DNA of 44,358 nt from Synergistaceae bacterium (GCA_017448685.1 JAFSKY010000106.1:1-44358), one strand, 5' to 3'. Positions 32,749 through 42,447 are shown, counted from the stretch's first letter. Notes: generated from the letters alone by a model not told the origin. A program made the numbers and translations.

Positions 32749-35700
32749 ATGCAAAGCAGATTCACATTTCTTGAGGACGATTACCCTAAGCTAGCTAATT
32801 ATGGAAGGAAGGCTGAAGATTGTTCGGACTCTGATCCGAATATTTGCCTTCTGAATCTCGGTCGCATGGCCGAATTTATCGCCCGTGAATTATGCGCAAG
32901 GAATAACATCCCCGCTGAAGGAGGAACGGAGAATCTTTCACGCAAACTTTTGGACGCAGGGACAATCACGGAGGAAATATCCCGCAAGATAACAACGCTC
33001 TCGGAAATCAAACATGACGCAGCTAATGACGGCTATGACTCTGAAATGGCATGTTCAAGACTCATGGACTCGGCTGAAGAGTTATGCAGGTGGTTCATGT
33101 CCTATCACGGCGGAGGGAAGTTCGCTTTCCTGGCGGATATTTTCCCGGAGAACAGCCCTGCTCCCCCGTTGGCATGTCTTGCTGAATACGGCAGGGAGGC
33201 TGAACGCAATCTCAGCACAAACACACGGTATAGCTTCATATGTCTTGGCGATATTGGCGAGGCAGTTACGGATATTCTTCTTGAGAGGGATGGTATACGC
33301 CCTGACAAAAACACAGGCCAGCATGACCGCATCAATATGCTGTTTAACATTGTAGGGATGTCCAACAAGGACAAAATCGACATTCTTCACCGTTTGAGGC
33401 AGACGAGGAATGACGCAGTACACAAACGCTATGAGTCAGCTGAGGAAGGCAGGCAGCTTATTGGCGAGGCGTTAGAGCTGTGCAAATGGATGTTCCTTTT
33501 CGTGATGTCTGAGGGCGATTTCGTCAGGGGAGTCATAACTGAGTCGGGCAATGACGGACTCGGCGTTATGGTCGGAGAAATTCCCGCAAGCGTCCCAGCC
33601 TCAGAGATTCCCGATGACAAAGCCGTGTATGTTGCTGGAAGTTACCCTGTTGGAGAACGGCACATATTCCGTGCAAAAGGCAATGACGGCCAACAAATCA
33701 CACTCAGCATGAGTCAAGCAAACGCTGACCCATGGACGAACACGGCGAGGCGTTACGGCAGATACACGGAAGGGCAGTTGCTCAACGCGAGAATCACGGC
33801 TATCACGGAGAATTTCGGAATGACCGCTGAAATTGGAGATGGATATGAAGTTCTCGAAGCCAGAATCCCGGAATCAGAATACAGCCTCACAGAGAAATAC
33901 AAGGCAGGCGACATTGCAAGAGCGTCTGTGAAATGGCTCAGTCCGAAAGAATATCCGTATATCATCCTGTCGATAAGGGATGCTGAAGAAAGCTCGAAGC
34001 CTGACAAATGGGCGGGGAATGATGATTCGCATGAGCGTGAAACAAAGAATGAGGCCATGACGGATAAAGATTTCCGGGCGTTCTGCAAGTCAGCAAGGTA
34101 TGAGGAAATATTACAGGCTCTTGATGAGGGAGCGAACTATGACGCGAAAAACAGCAGTGGAGTTACGGCACTAATGACTGCTGCCGAGTTCAACAAAGAC
34201 TCCAGAGTCGTGAAAGCACTTGTTGAGGCTGGAGCTGACATTCAAGCAAGGGATAATGATGGGAGGACGGTTGCGGATTATGCGGTGAGGAATCCGAATC
34301 TTGAGGGTACAGAGATACTTGCGCGGTTGCTTGAGGGGAATGCGCATGAAGATTTTGCTGGTGATTTGGGGAGTGAGACATTAGCGGAAAACTTAACGGA
34401 TGCTTCACAGGATGAACAATCGCCGGAAATTGAAGCTGACATTGCACAACCTGATACAATGCCGGGAGCTTCCTCAGAGCCTGAAACGTTGACGGAGGAC
34501 TTTGCGCAACCCACACAGGATGAAGCATCGCCAGAAAACGAAGCCGACATTGCACAGCCTGAGACATTGCCGGGAGATTCCGTAGAGCCTGAAACGTTGA
34601 CGGGTAACTTCACGGACTCGCAGGATGAAGCATCGCAGGAAATTGATACGGACATCGCACAGTCTGAGACATTGCCGGGAGATTCTGTAGAGTCTGAAAC
34701 GTTGTCGGAGAATTTCACACAGGCCACGCAGGATGAAACATCGCAGGAAATTGAAGCCGACATTGCACAGCCTGACATACTGCCGGGAGATTCCTCACAG
34801 CCTGAAACATTAACGGAGGACTTCACACAGGCCACGCAGGATGAACCTTTGCCGGGAAATTATACGGACATCGCACAGCCTGATATACCGACGGGAGATT
34901 CCTCAGAGCCTGACACATTGACGGAGGATTTCACGCAGGCCACACAGGATGAACCATTGCCGGAAATTGATGCGGACATTGCACAGCCTGAGACATTGCC
35001 GGGAGATTCCTTAGAGCCTGACACATTGACGGAGGATTTCTCGCAAGATGCGCAGGATGAACCATCCTCGGAAATTGATACGGACATCGCACAGCCTGAC
35101 ATATTGCCGGGAGATTCCGTAGAGCCTGAAACATCGCAGGAAATTGAAGCCGACACTGCACAGCCTGATACACTGCCGGGAGATGCCTCACAGCCTGAAA
35201 CATTGACGGAGAATTTCACGCAGGACTCACGTGATGAACCATCGCCGGAAATTGATACGGACATCGCACAGCCTGATACATTGCCGGGAGTTTCCTCAGA
35301 GCTTGAAACCTTGACGGAGGATTTCACGCAGGCCACGCAGGATGAAACATCGCAGGAAATTGAAGCTGACACTACACAGCCTGAAACAGATCAGCCCCCA
35401 AGCGACTCAGACTTCCTCGAATTATGTCAGAATGGCACGGAAGATGACATCATCCACGCAATCGAGGCAGGCGCAAACCCCAACGCAGTAACTCAGCACG
35501 GAACAACCGCCCTCATGTATTCGGCCATGCGTCAACCCGGACACGTAACAGAAGCACTTTTGCGGGCAGGTGCTTTGATTGACGCGGCAAATGACAAGGG
35601 CAACACGGCTCTGATGCTCGCTGTAATGTACCGTAAGCACGACAACATAGATATTCTGTTGAGGAAAGGCGCAGGGGTCATCGCTGAAAACAAAGAGGGC

Positions 35701-36681
35701 AAGACAGTAATTGAATATGCCCGCGAAAATCTCTCAACCGAAGCCGGATGGGGCTACCTTCACCACATAAAGAGGAAAGCTCGCAACATTCTCGCGGATA
35801 TGTGCAAGGTTGAAGGCCACGAAAATGAAGCCGATATTATGCGCCTCATCGGACATCATGCAAGCGTCAATGCTACACGTGGCAACAAGCATGACACTAC
35901 GTTAATGTACGCGGCAAGGAACAAATCTGCGAGTGTGATTCGTGCATTGCTTGAGCGGGGAGCTGACGTGAACGCAACGAATCTTAACGGTGAGAACGCT
36001 CTCATGTGGGCAGCAAGATACAATGACGAAGAAGCCGTTTGCGCCATTCTTGACGGAGGAGCAGATATTTCCGCAAAAGATGGGGAAGATAATACAGCCC
36101 TTCATTACGCACAGGAGAACCCTAATATTCATGACAGCGACATTCTCACTAGGTTAGGTGCTGAAACTGAACCTGAATACGATGATGATGATACGCCGCC
36201 TGCATACGAGATTGAAGCACCAGAAAACTCTGACCATGATGACGAGGAAGACAGGCCATTGACACAGGAGCAGGAAGAAGAATCACGCAGAGTTTTGCGC
36301 ATGACGATGCAAAAAGACTTCCTCAAGATTTGCCGCTCTGGTGCTGAAGACGACATAACTCAGGCTGTAAATGCTGGCGTAAATGTCAACGTAACCAACA
36401 GGACAGCTTCAACCGCTCTGATGTTCGCGGCTCAAAGCAACACAGCAGGAGCTATTGACATTCTCATACAGGCTGGCGCAGACGTAAACGCACAGGATGA
36501 TAACGGCAACACGGCTCTGATTTATGCGGCCTCATACAATACGGATGATGTTGTTGACGTACTCATTAACGCAGGGGCTGACAGCGGGATAACGAATAAT
36601 GCCGGGCATAAGGCTTCGGATTACGCGAGGCATAATTACAGGCTGGCAGATACAGATGCTGTGAAAAGGCTTGAGGCGTAA
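32749..36681 (+). CDS. Large DUF4145 / S1-like / ankyrin repeat protein
   Basis: A 1310-residue protein. Two DUF4145-like helical domains open it (FTFLEDDYPKLANYGRKAEDC... ~1-115, and FLADIFPEN...REAERN...RQTRNDAVHKRY ~120-250). An S1/OB-like part follows (~335-425, GQLLNARITAITENFGMTAEI, YKAGDIARASVKWLS), then one ankyrin block (~440-535), ~340 residues of acidic tandem repeats (~540-882), and three more ankyrin blocks (~885-1000, ~1025-1145, ~1185-1310: ALMYAARN, ALLERGADVNATN, TALIYAASYNTDDVVDVLINAGAD). No signal peptide. DUF4145 is common in restriction and defence proteins and S1-like folds bind RNA, so nucleic-acid binding with protein-protein contacts is possible; the role is unknown. 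SD GCAGGAG. Transcribed divergently from iorA. Confidence 0.75.
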   Translation: MQSRFTFLEDDYPKLANYGRKAEDCSDSDPNICLLNLGRMAEFIARELCARNNIPAEGGTENLSRKLLDAGTITEEISRKITTLSEIKHDAANDGYDSEMACSRLMDSAEELCRWFMSYHGGGKFAFLADIFPENSPAPPLACLAEYGREAERNLSTNTRYSFICLGDIGEAVTDILLERDGIRPDKNTGQHDRINMLFNIVGMSNKDKIDILHRLRQTRNDAVHKRYESAEEGRQLIGEALELCKWMFLFVMSEGDFVRGVITESGNDGLGVMVGEIPASVPASEIPDDKAVYVAGSYPVGERHIFRAKGNDGQQITLSMSQANADPWTNTARRYGRYTEGQLLNARITAITENFGMTAEIGDGYEVLEARIPESEYSLTEKYKAGDIARASVKWLSPKEYPYIILSIRDAEESSKPDKWAGNDDSHERETKNEAMTDKDFRAFCKSARYEEILQALDEGANYDAKNSSGVTALMTAAEFNKDSRVVKALVEAGADIQARDNDGRTVADYAVRNPNLEGTEILARLLEGNAHEDFAGDLGSETLAENLTDASQDEQSPEIEADIAQPDTMPGASSEPETLTEDFAQPTQDEASPENEADIAQPETLPGDSVEPETLTGNFTDSQDEASQEIDTDIAQSETLPGDSVESETLSENFTQATQDETSQEIEADIAQPDILPGDSSQPETLTEDFTQATQDEPLPGNYTDIAQPDIPTGDSSEPDTLTEDFTQATQDEPLPEIDADIAQPETLPGDSLEPDTLTEDFSQDAQDEPSSEIDTDIAQPDILPGDSVEPETSQEIEADTAQPDTLPGDASQPETLTENFTQDSRDEPSPEIDTDIAQPDTLPGVSSELETLTEDFTQATQDETSQEIEADTTQPETDQPPSDSDFLELCQNGTEDDIIHAIEAGANPNAVTQHGTTALMYSAMRQPGHVTEALLRAGALIDAANDKGNTALMLAVMYRKHDNIDILLRKGAGVIAENKEGKTVIEYARENLSTEAGWGYLHHIKRKARNILADMCKVEGHENEADIMRLIGHHASVNATRGNKHDTTLMYAARNKSASVIRALLERGADVNATNLNGENALMWAARYNDEEAVCAILDGGADISAKDGEDNTALHYAQENPNIHDSDILTRLGAETEPEYDDDDTPPAYEIEAPENSDHDDEEDRPLTQEQEEESRRVLRMTMQKDFLKICRSGAEDDITQAVNAGVNVNVTNRTASTALMFAAQSNTAGAIDILIQAGADVNAQDDNGNTALIYAASYNTDDVVDVLINAGADSGITNNAGHKASDYARHNYRLADTDAVKRLEA
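34366..35395 (+). repeat. About nine ~100-bp acidic tandem repeats
   Basis: Imperfect in-frame repeats of ~33-35 codons, each with DIAQPxTLPGDS, EPETLTEDF and ATQDExSxEI. I count nine recognisable units plus a partial last one; one unit (near 35120-35150) is shortened. The encoded segment is rich in Asp, Glu, Thr, Pro and Gln and probably disordered. Confidence 0.9.
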
Positions 36682-36687
36682 CAGAAA

Positions 36688-37332
36688 ATGCCGGGTAATT
36701 TCGCTTTTCTGAGGGGAAAATTTCCTGAGCTTGCTGATGATGGCGAGAAGGCAGAAAAATATCTTTATGCGGATAATGAAGTGTGCATGTTCTTTATTTC
36801 GCGCATATTTGATAATGTGGTTAAGATTCTCTGCTCCATTAACGGCGTGAAGAATAACGGCGATAACATGGCCGGACCTCTGGCGGAACTGTTCAAGAAT
36901 AAAGCTATTGATCAGGGTATTTTCCTTGTGCTTGAAATGATGAGGATATTCCGCAATGGCAACGCACACAACAAAGACTACTCACTGAATGAAAGTCTCA
37001 TACTTCTTCAGCTGAGTCATATCGTGTGTGAGTGGCTCATGGAGACTCACGGAGGTTCTAATTACCGCCGCAAAGGTTACGCCGTCCCGCCTCGTGAAAT
37101 TCCCGCCCCCGAAGCGAAACCCCCGGCAACCGTCCAAAAACCACCTGCACCAAAGCCAGCAGTCAAACCCGCTCCAATGTCGGACAAAGAGTTTGTTGCT
37201 CTTTGCGCCAAAAATAACAATGGACATACCGCACTGTTTTACGCCACGTACAACAAGAAATTGCAAGGCACAGAAACACTTAAACGCCTTGAGAGTAAAT
37301 CAGTGACAAAGGCAAAAGCAAAAGCTTCATGA
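36688..37332 (+). CDS. DUF4145 protein with collapsed ankyrin block
   Basis: A 214-residue paralogue of the N terminus of the preceding protein: FAFLRGKFPELADDGEKAEKYL and FRNGNAHNKDYSLNESLILLQLSHIVCEWLMETHGG match its first domain. A Pro/Ala/Lys linker follows, then MSDKEFVALCAKNNNGHTALFYATYNKKLQGTETLKRLE. Compared with residues ~440-535 of the upstream protein, about 50 residues of the ankyrin block are missing, so only the two ends are left. It begins 6 bases after the upstream stop without a strong ribosome site, so it is probably translated by coupling. Function unknown. Confidence 0.7.
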   Translation: MPGNFAFLRGKFPELADDGEKAEKYLYADNEVCMFFISRIFDNVVKILCSINGVKNNGDNMAGPLAELFKNKAIDQGIFLVLEMMRIFRNGNAHNKDYSLNESLILLQLSHIVCEWLMETHGGSNYRRKGYAVPPREIPAPEAKPPATVQKPPAPKPAVKPAPMSDKEFVALCAKNNNGHTALFYATYNKKLQGTETLKRLESKSVTKAKAKAS

Positions 37333-37355
37333 TATATTCACGCAGATTTAATTCC

Positions 37356-37384
37356 TTGACATAAATTTTGATTTGGGGTAATTT
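37356..37384 (+). promoter_or_regulatory. Promoter of acyl-CoA synthetase gene
   Basis: TTGACA (37356-37361), 17 bases, TAATTT (37379-37384). A consensus 35 box. Confidence 0.7.
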
Positions 37385-37390
37385 CACAAA

Positions 37391-37423
37391 GTCCTGTCAT
37401 TTTCACGGCAGGGCTTTAATTTT
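37391..37423 (+). terminator. Terminator or attenuator hairpin in front of acyl-CoA synthetase gene
   Basis: GTCCTGTC (37391-37398) pairs with GGCAGGGC (37407-37414) with two G-U pairs, followed by TTTAATTTT. It ends the DUF4145 operon, but lies just downstream of the promoter at 37356-37384, so it would also affect transcripts from that promoter. Confidence 0.6.
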
Positions 37424-37450
37424 ACGCAAAGGAATGAATATTATCCCCTC

Positions 37451-39088
37451 ATGCCAATAACAGACCTCCTCGAACGCAACGCAAAACTTTACGGCGATGA
37501 AGTCGCCCTCGTCGAAATCAATCCCGAACAAACCGAGCCAGTCCGAATCACATGGAAGGAATATGCCCTCATTCAGCCAACATCATCAAAGCCATATCGT
37601 CGCGAAATCACATGGACAGTCTTTGAGGAAAAAGCCAACAGGGTCGCAAACATGCTGCTTTCACGTGGGGTGAAGAAAGGCCAGAAAGTCGCTATCCTCC
37701 TCATGAACTGCCTTGAATGGTTGCCGATTTATTTCGGAATCCTCAAGACAGGTGCTATTGCCGTCCCTCTGAATTTCCGCTACTCCTCTGAGGAAATCGA
37801 ATACTGCGTTAAACTCGCTGACGTGGATATACTATTCTTCGGCCCGGAATTTATCGGCAGGGTTGAGAATACTGTTCTTGCGCTTGGCGAGTCATGCCTT
37901 CTGTTTTTTGTCGGCAACAATTGTCCATCATTCGCAGAAAGCTACAATGAGGCCGTGAACAATTGCCCGTCAACCGCACCGAAAATTCTCATTGAAGACC
38001 ACGACGAAGCCGCAATATATTTCTCGTCAGGCACAACGGGATTCCCTAAAGCTATTCTGCACAACCACACAGCTTTGTTGCAATCGGCAAAAATGGAGGC
38101 CGTTCACCACGCAACGACTCATGATGACGTGTTTTTGTGCATTCCTCCGCTCTATCACACGGGGGCAAAAATGCATTGGTTCGGCTCATTGTACACAGGA
38201 AGCAGGGCGGTTATCCTCAAAGGCACTTCCCCGAAAGCCATTCTTGATGTCGTCTCGTGGGAACGCTGTACTATCGTGTGGCTGTTAGTGCCGTGGTGTC
38301 AGGACATATTGACGGCATTAGATCGCGGCGAGCTGAAACTCACGGGGCGCAACTTATCTCAATGGCGACTCATGCATATAGGCGCGCAACCTGTTCCGCC
38401 CTCATTGATTCGTCATTGGCTGGACTATTTCCCCAATCACAAATACGACACGAATTACGGCCTCTCAGAATCAACCGGGCCTGGGTGCGTTCATTTGGGC
38501 ATGGAGAATATACACAAGGTCGGCGCAATTGGAGTACCTGGTTACGGCTGGGAATTGAAGATTGTGGACAATGACGGCAAAAACGTAGCTCAGGGTGAAA
38601 CTGGCGAATTGTGTGTGAAAGGCCCGGGCGTTATGCTCTGCTACTACCACAACCCAGGCGCGACTCATGAGACATTGCGTGATGGATGGCTGTTTACCGG
38701 CGACATGGCCATGATGGATGATGACGGATTCGTGTGGCTTGTTGACCGCAAGAAGGATGTAGTCATAACTGGCGGGGAAAATATATATCCCGTTCAGGTG
38801 GAGAACTTCATCATAACTCACCCTAAAGTTCATGATGTTGCTGTGATTGGGCTTCCTGAACCGAGACTAGGCGAGATTGCCGCGGCTGTGATTCAGGTGA
38901 AAAAGGGCATGACTTGCACGGAGGAAGAAATCAACCATTTCTGTTTGGGACTCCCACGCTACAAGAGACCGCGCAAGATAATCTTTGCTGACGTTCCGAG
39001 AAACCCAACCGGGAAAATCGAGAAGCCTAAGCTCCGTGAGATGTATGGCAAGGGCAGTAGCTTTTTCAGCGAGGACAGCGCGAAATAG
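37451..39088 (+). CDS. AMP-dependent acyl-CoA synthetase
   Basis: A 545-residue class I adenylate-forming enzyme. YFSSGTTGFPKAILH is the phosphate-binding loop (~195-209), TNYGLSESTGPG the A5 motif, GWLFTGDMAMMDDDGFVWLVDRKKDVVITGGENIYPVQVE the A7-A9 hinge, and NPTGKIEKPKLRE holds the catalytic Lys. It activates a carboxylic acid to its CoA ester; chain length cannot be told. Start at ATG 37451; the ribosome site is weak. Its own promoter and attenuator lie upstream. Confidence 0.92.
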   Translation: MPITDLLERNAKLYGDEVALVEINPEQTEPVRITWKEYALIQPTSSKPYRREITWTVFEEKANRVANMLLSRGVKKGQKVAILLMNCLEWLPIYFGILKTGAIAVPLNFRYSSEEIEYCVKLADVDILFFGPEFIGRVENTVLALGESCLLFFVGNNCPSFAESYNEAVNNCPSTAPKILIEDHDEAAIYFSSGTTGFPKAILHNHTALLQSAKMEAVHHATTHDDVFLCIPPLYHTGAKMHWFGSLYTGSRAVILKGTSPKAILDVVSWERCTIVWLLVPWCQDILTALDRGELKLTGRNLSQWRLMHIGAQPVPPSLIRHWLDYFPNHKYDTNYGLSESTGPGCVHLGMENIHKVGAIGVPGYGWELKIVDNDGKNVAQGETGELCVKGPGVMLCYYHNPGATHETLRDGWLFTGDMAMMDDDGFVWLVDRKKDVVITGGENIYPVQVENFIITHPKVHDVAVIGLPEPRLGEIAAAVIQVKKGMTCTEEEINHFCLGLPRYKRPRKIIFADVPRNPTGKIEKPKLREMYGKGSSFFSEDSAK

Positions 39089-39102
39089 ACAGGTGATATT
39101 TG

Positions 39103-39207
39103 ATGTACGTCAAGAACGGAATATGCTATGCGGGCGAGCTTGAGCCGGGAATAACCATTACAGCCGCCAAGCCTTTAGACTTGGGATATGATTGCGGAGG
39201 TGTTTAG
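39103..39207 (+). pseudogene. Truncated DUF2442-like fragment
   Basis: A 34-codon frame, starting MYVKNGICYAGELEPGITIT and continuing with AAKPLDLGYDCGGV, has the look of the first third of DUF2442 proteins (which continue after the xxVxPLxDYKL motif). It ends at a TAG that is part of the next gene's leader. SD CAGGTGA. Either a remnant or a short coupling peptide for the next gene, whose ribosome site lies inside its last codons. Confidence 0.5.
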
Positions 39208-39209
39208 CC

Positions 39210-40091
39210 GTGTATGAGCTTGTTCACCTCGCAGGAGGAACATATTACATTCAAAGCCCGGCAAAAATCGGACTCATAAAGCTCGGAGGCTCTGAGGTTT
39301 GCCTGATTGACAGCGGTAACGACAAAGAAGCAGGCCGTAAGGTGAAAAAAATCCTTGACGCAAACGCTTGGCATCTGACAGCGATATACAACACTCACTC
39401 AAACGCCGACCACATTGGCGGGAACAAATACCTCCAGTCAAACACAGGGTGCAGGATATTCGCGCCGGGGGCTGAATGTTGCTTCACGAATTACCCCGTG
39501 TTAGAACCGTCATTCCTTTACGGCGGCTTCCCAATGAAGGAGTTACGGCATAAATTCCTCATGGCACAAGCAAGCAATGCAGAATATCTCACACCTGACA
39601 CACTCCCAGAAGGCTTCAGCATGATAGATCTGCCGGGTCATTTCTTCAACATGGCCGGATTCAGGACACCTGATGATGTCATATTTCTTGCCGATTGCCT
39701 CTCAAGCCGTGAGACACTCGACAAATACAGGATAACATTCATCTATGACGTTGGAGCTTACATCAATACTCTAGAAACGGTGAAGACTCTGAAAGCCCGG
39801 TTATTTGTCCCTTCACACGCTGATATAACTGAGGATATATCATCACTCGCACAGCTCAACATTGACCGCGTGAATGAGAATGCCGGAATCATAGCGGAAA
39901 TTTGCGCGTCCACTGTCAGCTTTGAGAGTCTGCTTGCTAGGCTGTTTCAGATTTTCGGCCTCGAAATGAATTACGAGCAATACGTTCTCGTGGGCAGTAC
40001 TGTGCGTTCTTATCTGTCATGGCTGAAGGACATCGGCAGAATCAGCGCGGGCTTTGAGGGCAATATTCTTATGTGGCGAAAAGGGGATTAA
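39210..40091 (+). CDS. Metallo-beta-lactamase-fold hydrolase
   Basis: A 293-residue protein with the MBL fold: IKLGGSEVCLIDSGND, then the metal motif THSNADHIGG (usual H-x-H-x-D-H with the first metal His pair altered to H-S-N-A-D-H), DLPGHF with the next His, FLADCL with the bridging Asp and PSHAD with the last His. The C-terminal ~70 residues are a helical extension. Substrate unknown. Start GTG 39210 with GGAGGTG upstream, chosen over ATG 39192, which lacks one. Confidence 0.82.
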   Translation: MYELVHLAGGTYYIQSPAKIGLIKLGGSEVCLIDSGNDKEAGRKVKKILDANAWHLTAIYNTHSNADHIGGNKYLQSNTGCRIFAPGAECCFTNYPVLEPSFLYGGFPMKELRHKFLMAQASNAEYLTPDTLPEGFSMIDLPGHFFNMAGFRTPDDVIFLADCLSSRETLDKYRITFIYDVGAYINTLETVKTLKARLFVPSHADITEDISSLAQLNIDRVNENAGIIAEICASTVSFESLLARLFQIFGLEMNYEQYVLVGSTVRSYLSWLKDIGRISAGFEGNILMWRKGD

Positions 40092-40093
40092 GC

Positions 40094-40903
40094 ATGTACC
40101 CGGTATTGTTCAAGATATTCGGCATCACCATAGACACATACAGCGTTATATGGTTCATAGCGTTATCACTGGCTATAGTCTGGTGCATAAAACGCCTTGA
40201 CCTTTACGGCCTCGATGAATACGAATCACGCCGAGTAATGTCCGTGTCATTCTTCTGTATGTTGTTGGGAGCGGTGATGTTCAAGAAGCTGTATTACCTG
40301 CGTTATATCAGCTATTTTATTGCGCATCCCTCATTGTTGTTGCAATTCAAGTCATGGGGATTGAGTGAGTTCGGCGCGGTAATGGGGGCGTTCATTTCGG
40401 CGTTAGTGATGTGTGTGATTTCCCGCAAGGTGTCATTCCTGAGACTTTGCGATGCTGCAACACCTCCGGCAATGCTGGCTATTGCTGTTGGTCGTTGGGG
40501 ATGTTTCTTTCACGGATGCTGCTCAGGACTCCCGACAAAGTGCTTCACGGCTGTGCATTTCCCGCTTGACCGTGCTGGATTTACTCGCCATCCAACGCAA
40601 ATATATTACTCCGTCATTGCGGCTGTGAGTGTGATGATTCTGCTTTACGCCGAGAAGAGAGTTATCCCCCTCCAGAAGAAACACAGCAGGTATTATTCCG
40701 TCATTGCCCCACTCGGAATGATTCTGTATGCGTTAATGCGTTTTGCCGTTGCGCCGTTCAGGGAATGGAGTTCTCTCACCTCTATGATTATGCGTTGGCA
40801 CAGGCCAAACACGTATTTTTCGCTGGCAGTCATTTTCCCGATTCTGTGTGCGTGGCTTGCGTATAGCCTGATTAAGCTAAAATATGATGGTCAAGATAAG
40901 TAA
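40094..40903 (+). CDS. Prolipoprotein diacylglyceryl transferase (Lgt)-family membrane protein
   Basis: A 269-residue protein with about seven membrane segments. GRWGCFFHGCCSGLPT and the later FRHPTQIYYSV match the Lgt family (RHPxQxYE). The catalytic Lgt pattern normally reads GRxGNFxNxE, and here it is a Gly-Cys-rich version found in Lgt-like paralogues, so it may not be the main Lgt. Start ATG 40094; the stop of the MBL gene is two bases before it, so the two are probably coupled. Confidence 0.78.
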   Translation: MYPVLFKIFGITIDTYSVIWFIALSLAIVWCIKRLDLYGLDEYESRRVMSVSFFCMLLGAVMFKKLYYLRYISYFIAHPSLLLQFKSWGLSEFGAVMGAFISALVMCVISRKVSFLRLCDAATPPAMLAIAVGRWGCFFHGCCSGLPTKCFTAVHFPLDRAGFTRHPTQIYYSVIAAVSVMILLYAEKRVIPLQKKHSRYYSVIAPLGMILYALMRFAVAPFREWSSLTSMIMRWHRPNTYFSLAVIFPILCAWLAYSLIKLKYDGQDK

Positions 40904-40974
40904 AACAGGCCATGAATCATTCACAATCCGCCGTTAAAATACATGCCTGAAAAAAACAAAGGAGGTAACCAGCT

Positions 40975-42423
40975 TTGAAGGCAAGTAAAATTTTCGCGTT
41001 AATCATTGCGCTCGTATTGGCATTCACAGTATCAGGGAGCGCATTTGCCCTCTCACCTTTCAACGCAGGGGGCGCAAATCCTGTTGTGCCTATCGTGAAG
41101 AGAGCTTCTCCAGCTGTCGTGAATATTGACGTGGAGAAAACTGCAAGACGTTCCGTAACTCCATTCCCGTTTGATGATGATCCGTTCTTCAAGAGATTCT
41201 TCGGCGACTCGTTCAAAGAGTTCTCGCGCTCAGTTCCCATGAAGGGACGCGGTTCAGGCTTCATCGTGTCAGAAGAAGGCTTAATCCTCACGAATAATCA
41301 TGTTGTTGACGGTGTCGACAAAATCACAGTGTCATTACAGCTAGCTGACGGCAGCAAAAAGACATATCCCGCTGTCATAAAGGGACATGACAGAGATTAT
41401 GACCTCGCTGTGATAAAGATTGAGCCTGACAGATCATTACCCGTTCTTGAGCTTGGAGACTCTGATGCTCTTGAGGTCGGTGAATTTGTCGTAGCAATCG
41501 GCAACCCTTACGGCTTTGAGCATTCTGTAACGGCAGGTGTAATCAGCGCAAAGAATCGTAGCATTCACGCACATGATGTGAATTTTGATGACTTCTTGCA
41601 GACTGACGCGGCAATCAACCCGGGCAATTCCGGCGGGCCATTGCTTGACATGAACGGAAAAGTCATAGGCATAAACACGGCGATTATTCCTTACGCGCAG
41701 GGACTCGGCTTCGCTATACCCGTCAACAAGGCAAAAGAAATCATGGGTCAGCTCGTCGAAAAAGGCAAAGTTAGCCGCGGTTGGCTCGGAGTGAATATCA
41801 CTGACGCAGATCCCGATGTCGCGAAAATGTACGGTGTCCCGGACGGAAGCGGAGTCGTAATCGCAAAGGTTATTCCCGGAGACCCAGCCGAGAAGGCCGG
41901 CATTAAGGCAGGGGATATTGTCGTTGAGGTGAACGGCCAGAGGGTGAAGAACTCAGCTGAATTGCGCCTGAAAGTCGGTGCATTACCGCCGAACTCATCA
42001 GCAAGACTCACAGTCTACAGAAACAGGAAGCGTCAAACATTCACCGTAAGGCTTGGTGAACGTCCCAATGAAACGCAGAGCAATGCGGAAACCTCAAAGA
42101 GCGATGAGAAGTCAAAGGCTTCAAGCGATGCCCTGAAGGATTACGGGATAATGAGAGTCGCGGAAGTCAATGACACGTACAGGAGCAAATACAAACTCAC
42201 GTCAGAGAATGGCCTCGTGATTCTTGAGGTTGATCCCAATTCGCCAGCCTCATATGAAAATGGATTGCGTGAAGGTGATATGCTGATTGAGTTGAACCTG
42301 CACGGCCTGAAGACAGTTAATGACCTCGCCGCGGCATTGAAGGACTCTGACAAGAAGATTATCGTTGAATTTGAGCGTGAAGGCACTGTGAATTACCAAG
42401 CTGTAACGAAAAAAGACAAATAG
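40975..42423 (+). CDS. degP: Periplasmic serine protease Do, HtrA/DegP family
   Basis: A 482-residue protease and chaperone for misfolded exported proteins. Signal peptide MKASKIFALIIALVLAFTVSGSAFA; trypsin-like domain with the catalytic triad H109 (NNHVVD), D143 (DYDLAVIKI) and S219 (NPGNSGGPLL); two PDZ domains at ~255-355 (GWLGVNI, GDPAEKAGIKAGDIVVEVNGQ) and ~390-475 (DPNSPASYENGLREGDMLIELN). The start is a TTG at 40975 behind a near-perfect GGAGGTAA. Confidence 0.95.
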   Translation: MKASKIFALIIALVLAFTVSGSAFALSPFNAGGANPVVPIVKRASPAVVNIDVEKTARRSVTPFPFDDDPFFKRFFGDSFKEFSRSVPMKGRGSGFIVSEEGLILTNNHVVDGVDKITVSLQLADGSKKTYPAVIKGHDRDYDLAVIKIEPDRSLPVLELGDSDALEVGEFVVAIGNPYGFEHSVTAGVISAKNRSIHAHDVNFDDFLQTDAAINPGNSGGPLLDMNGKVIGINTAIIPYAQGLGFAIPVNKAKEIMGQLVEKGKVSRGWLGVNITDADPDVAKMYGVPDGSGVVIAKVIPGDPAEKAGIKAGDIVVEVNGQRVKNSAELRLKVGALPPNSSARLTVYRNRKRQTFTVRLGERPNETQSNAETSKSDEKSKASSDALKDYGIMRVAEVNDTYRSKYKLTSENGLVILEVDPNSPASYENGLREGDMLIELNLHGLKTVNDLAAALKDSDKKIIVEFEREGTVNYQAVTKKDK

Positions 42424-42447
42424 CCGGAAATAGTCGGGAAAAAATTT

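Noticed and set aside
34366-35395. CRISPR-like array in the repeat block
   Set aside because: Repeats are contiguous, imperfect and in frame, with no unique spacers; they are protein repeats.
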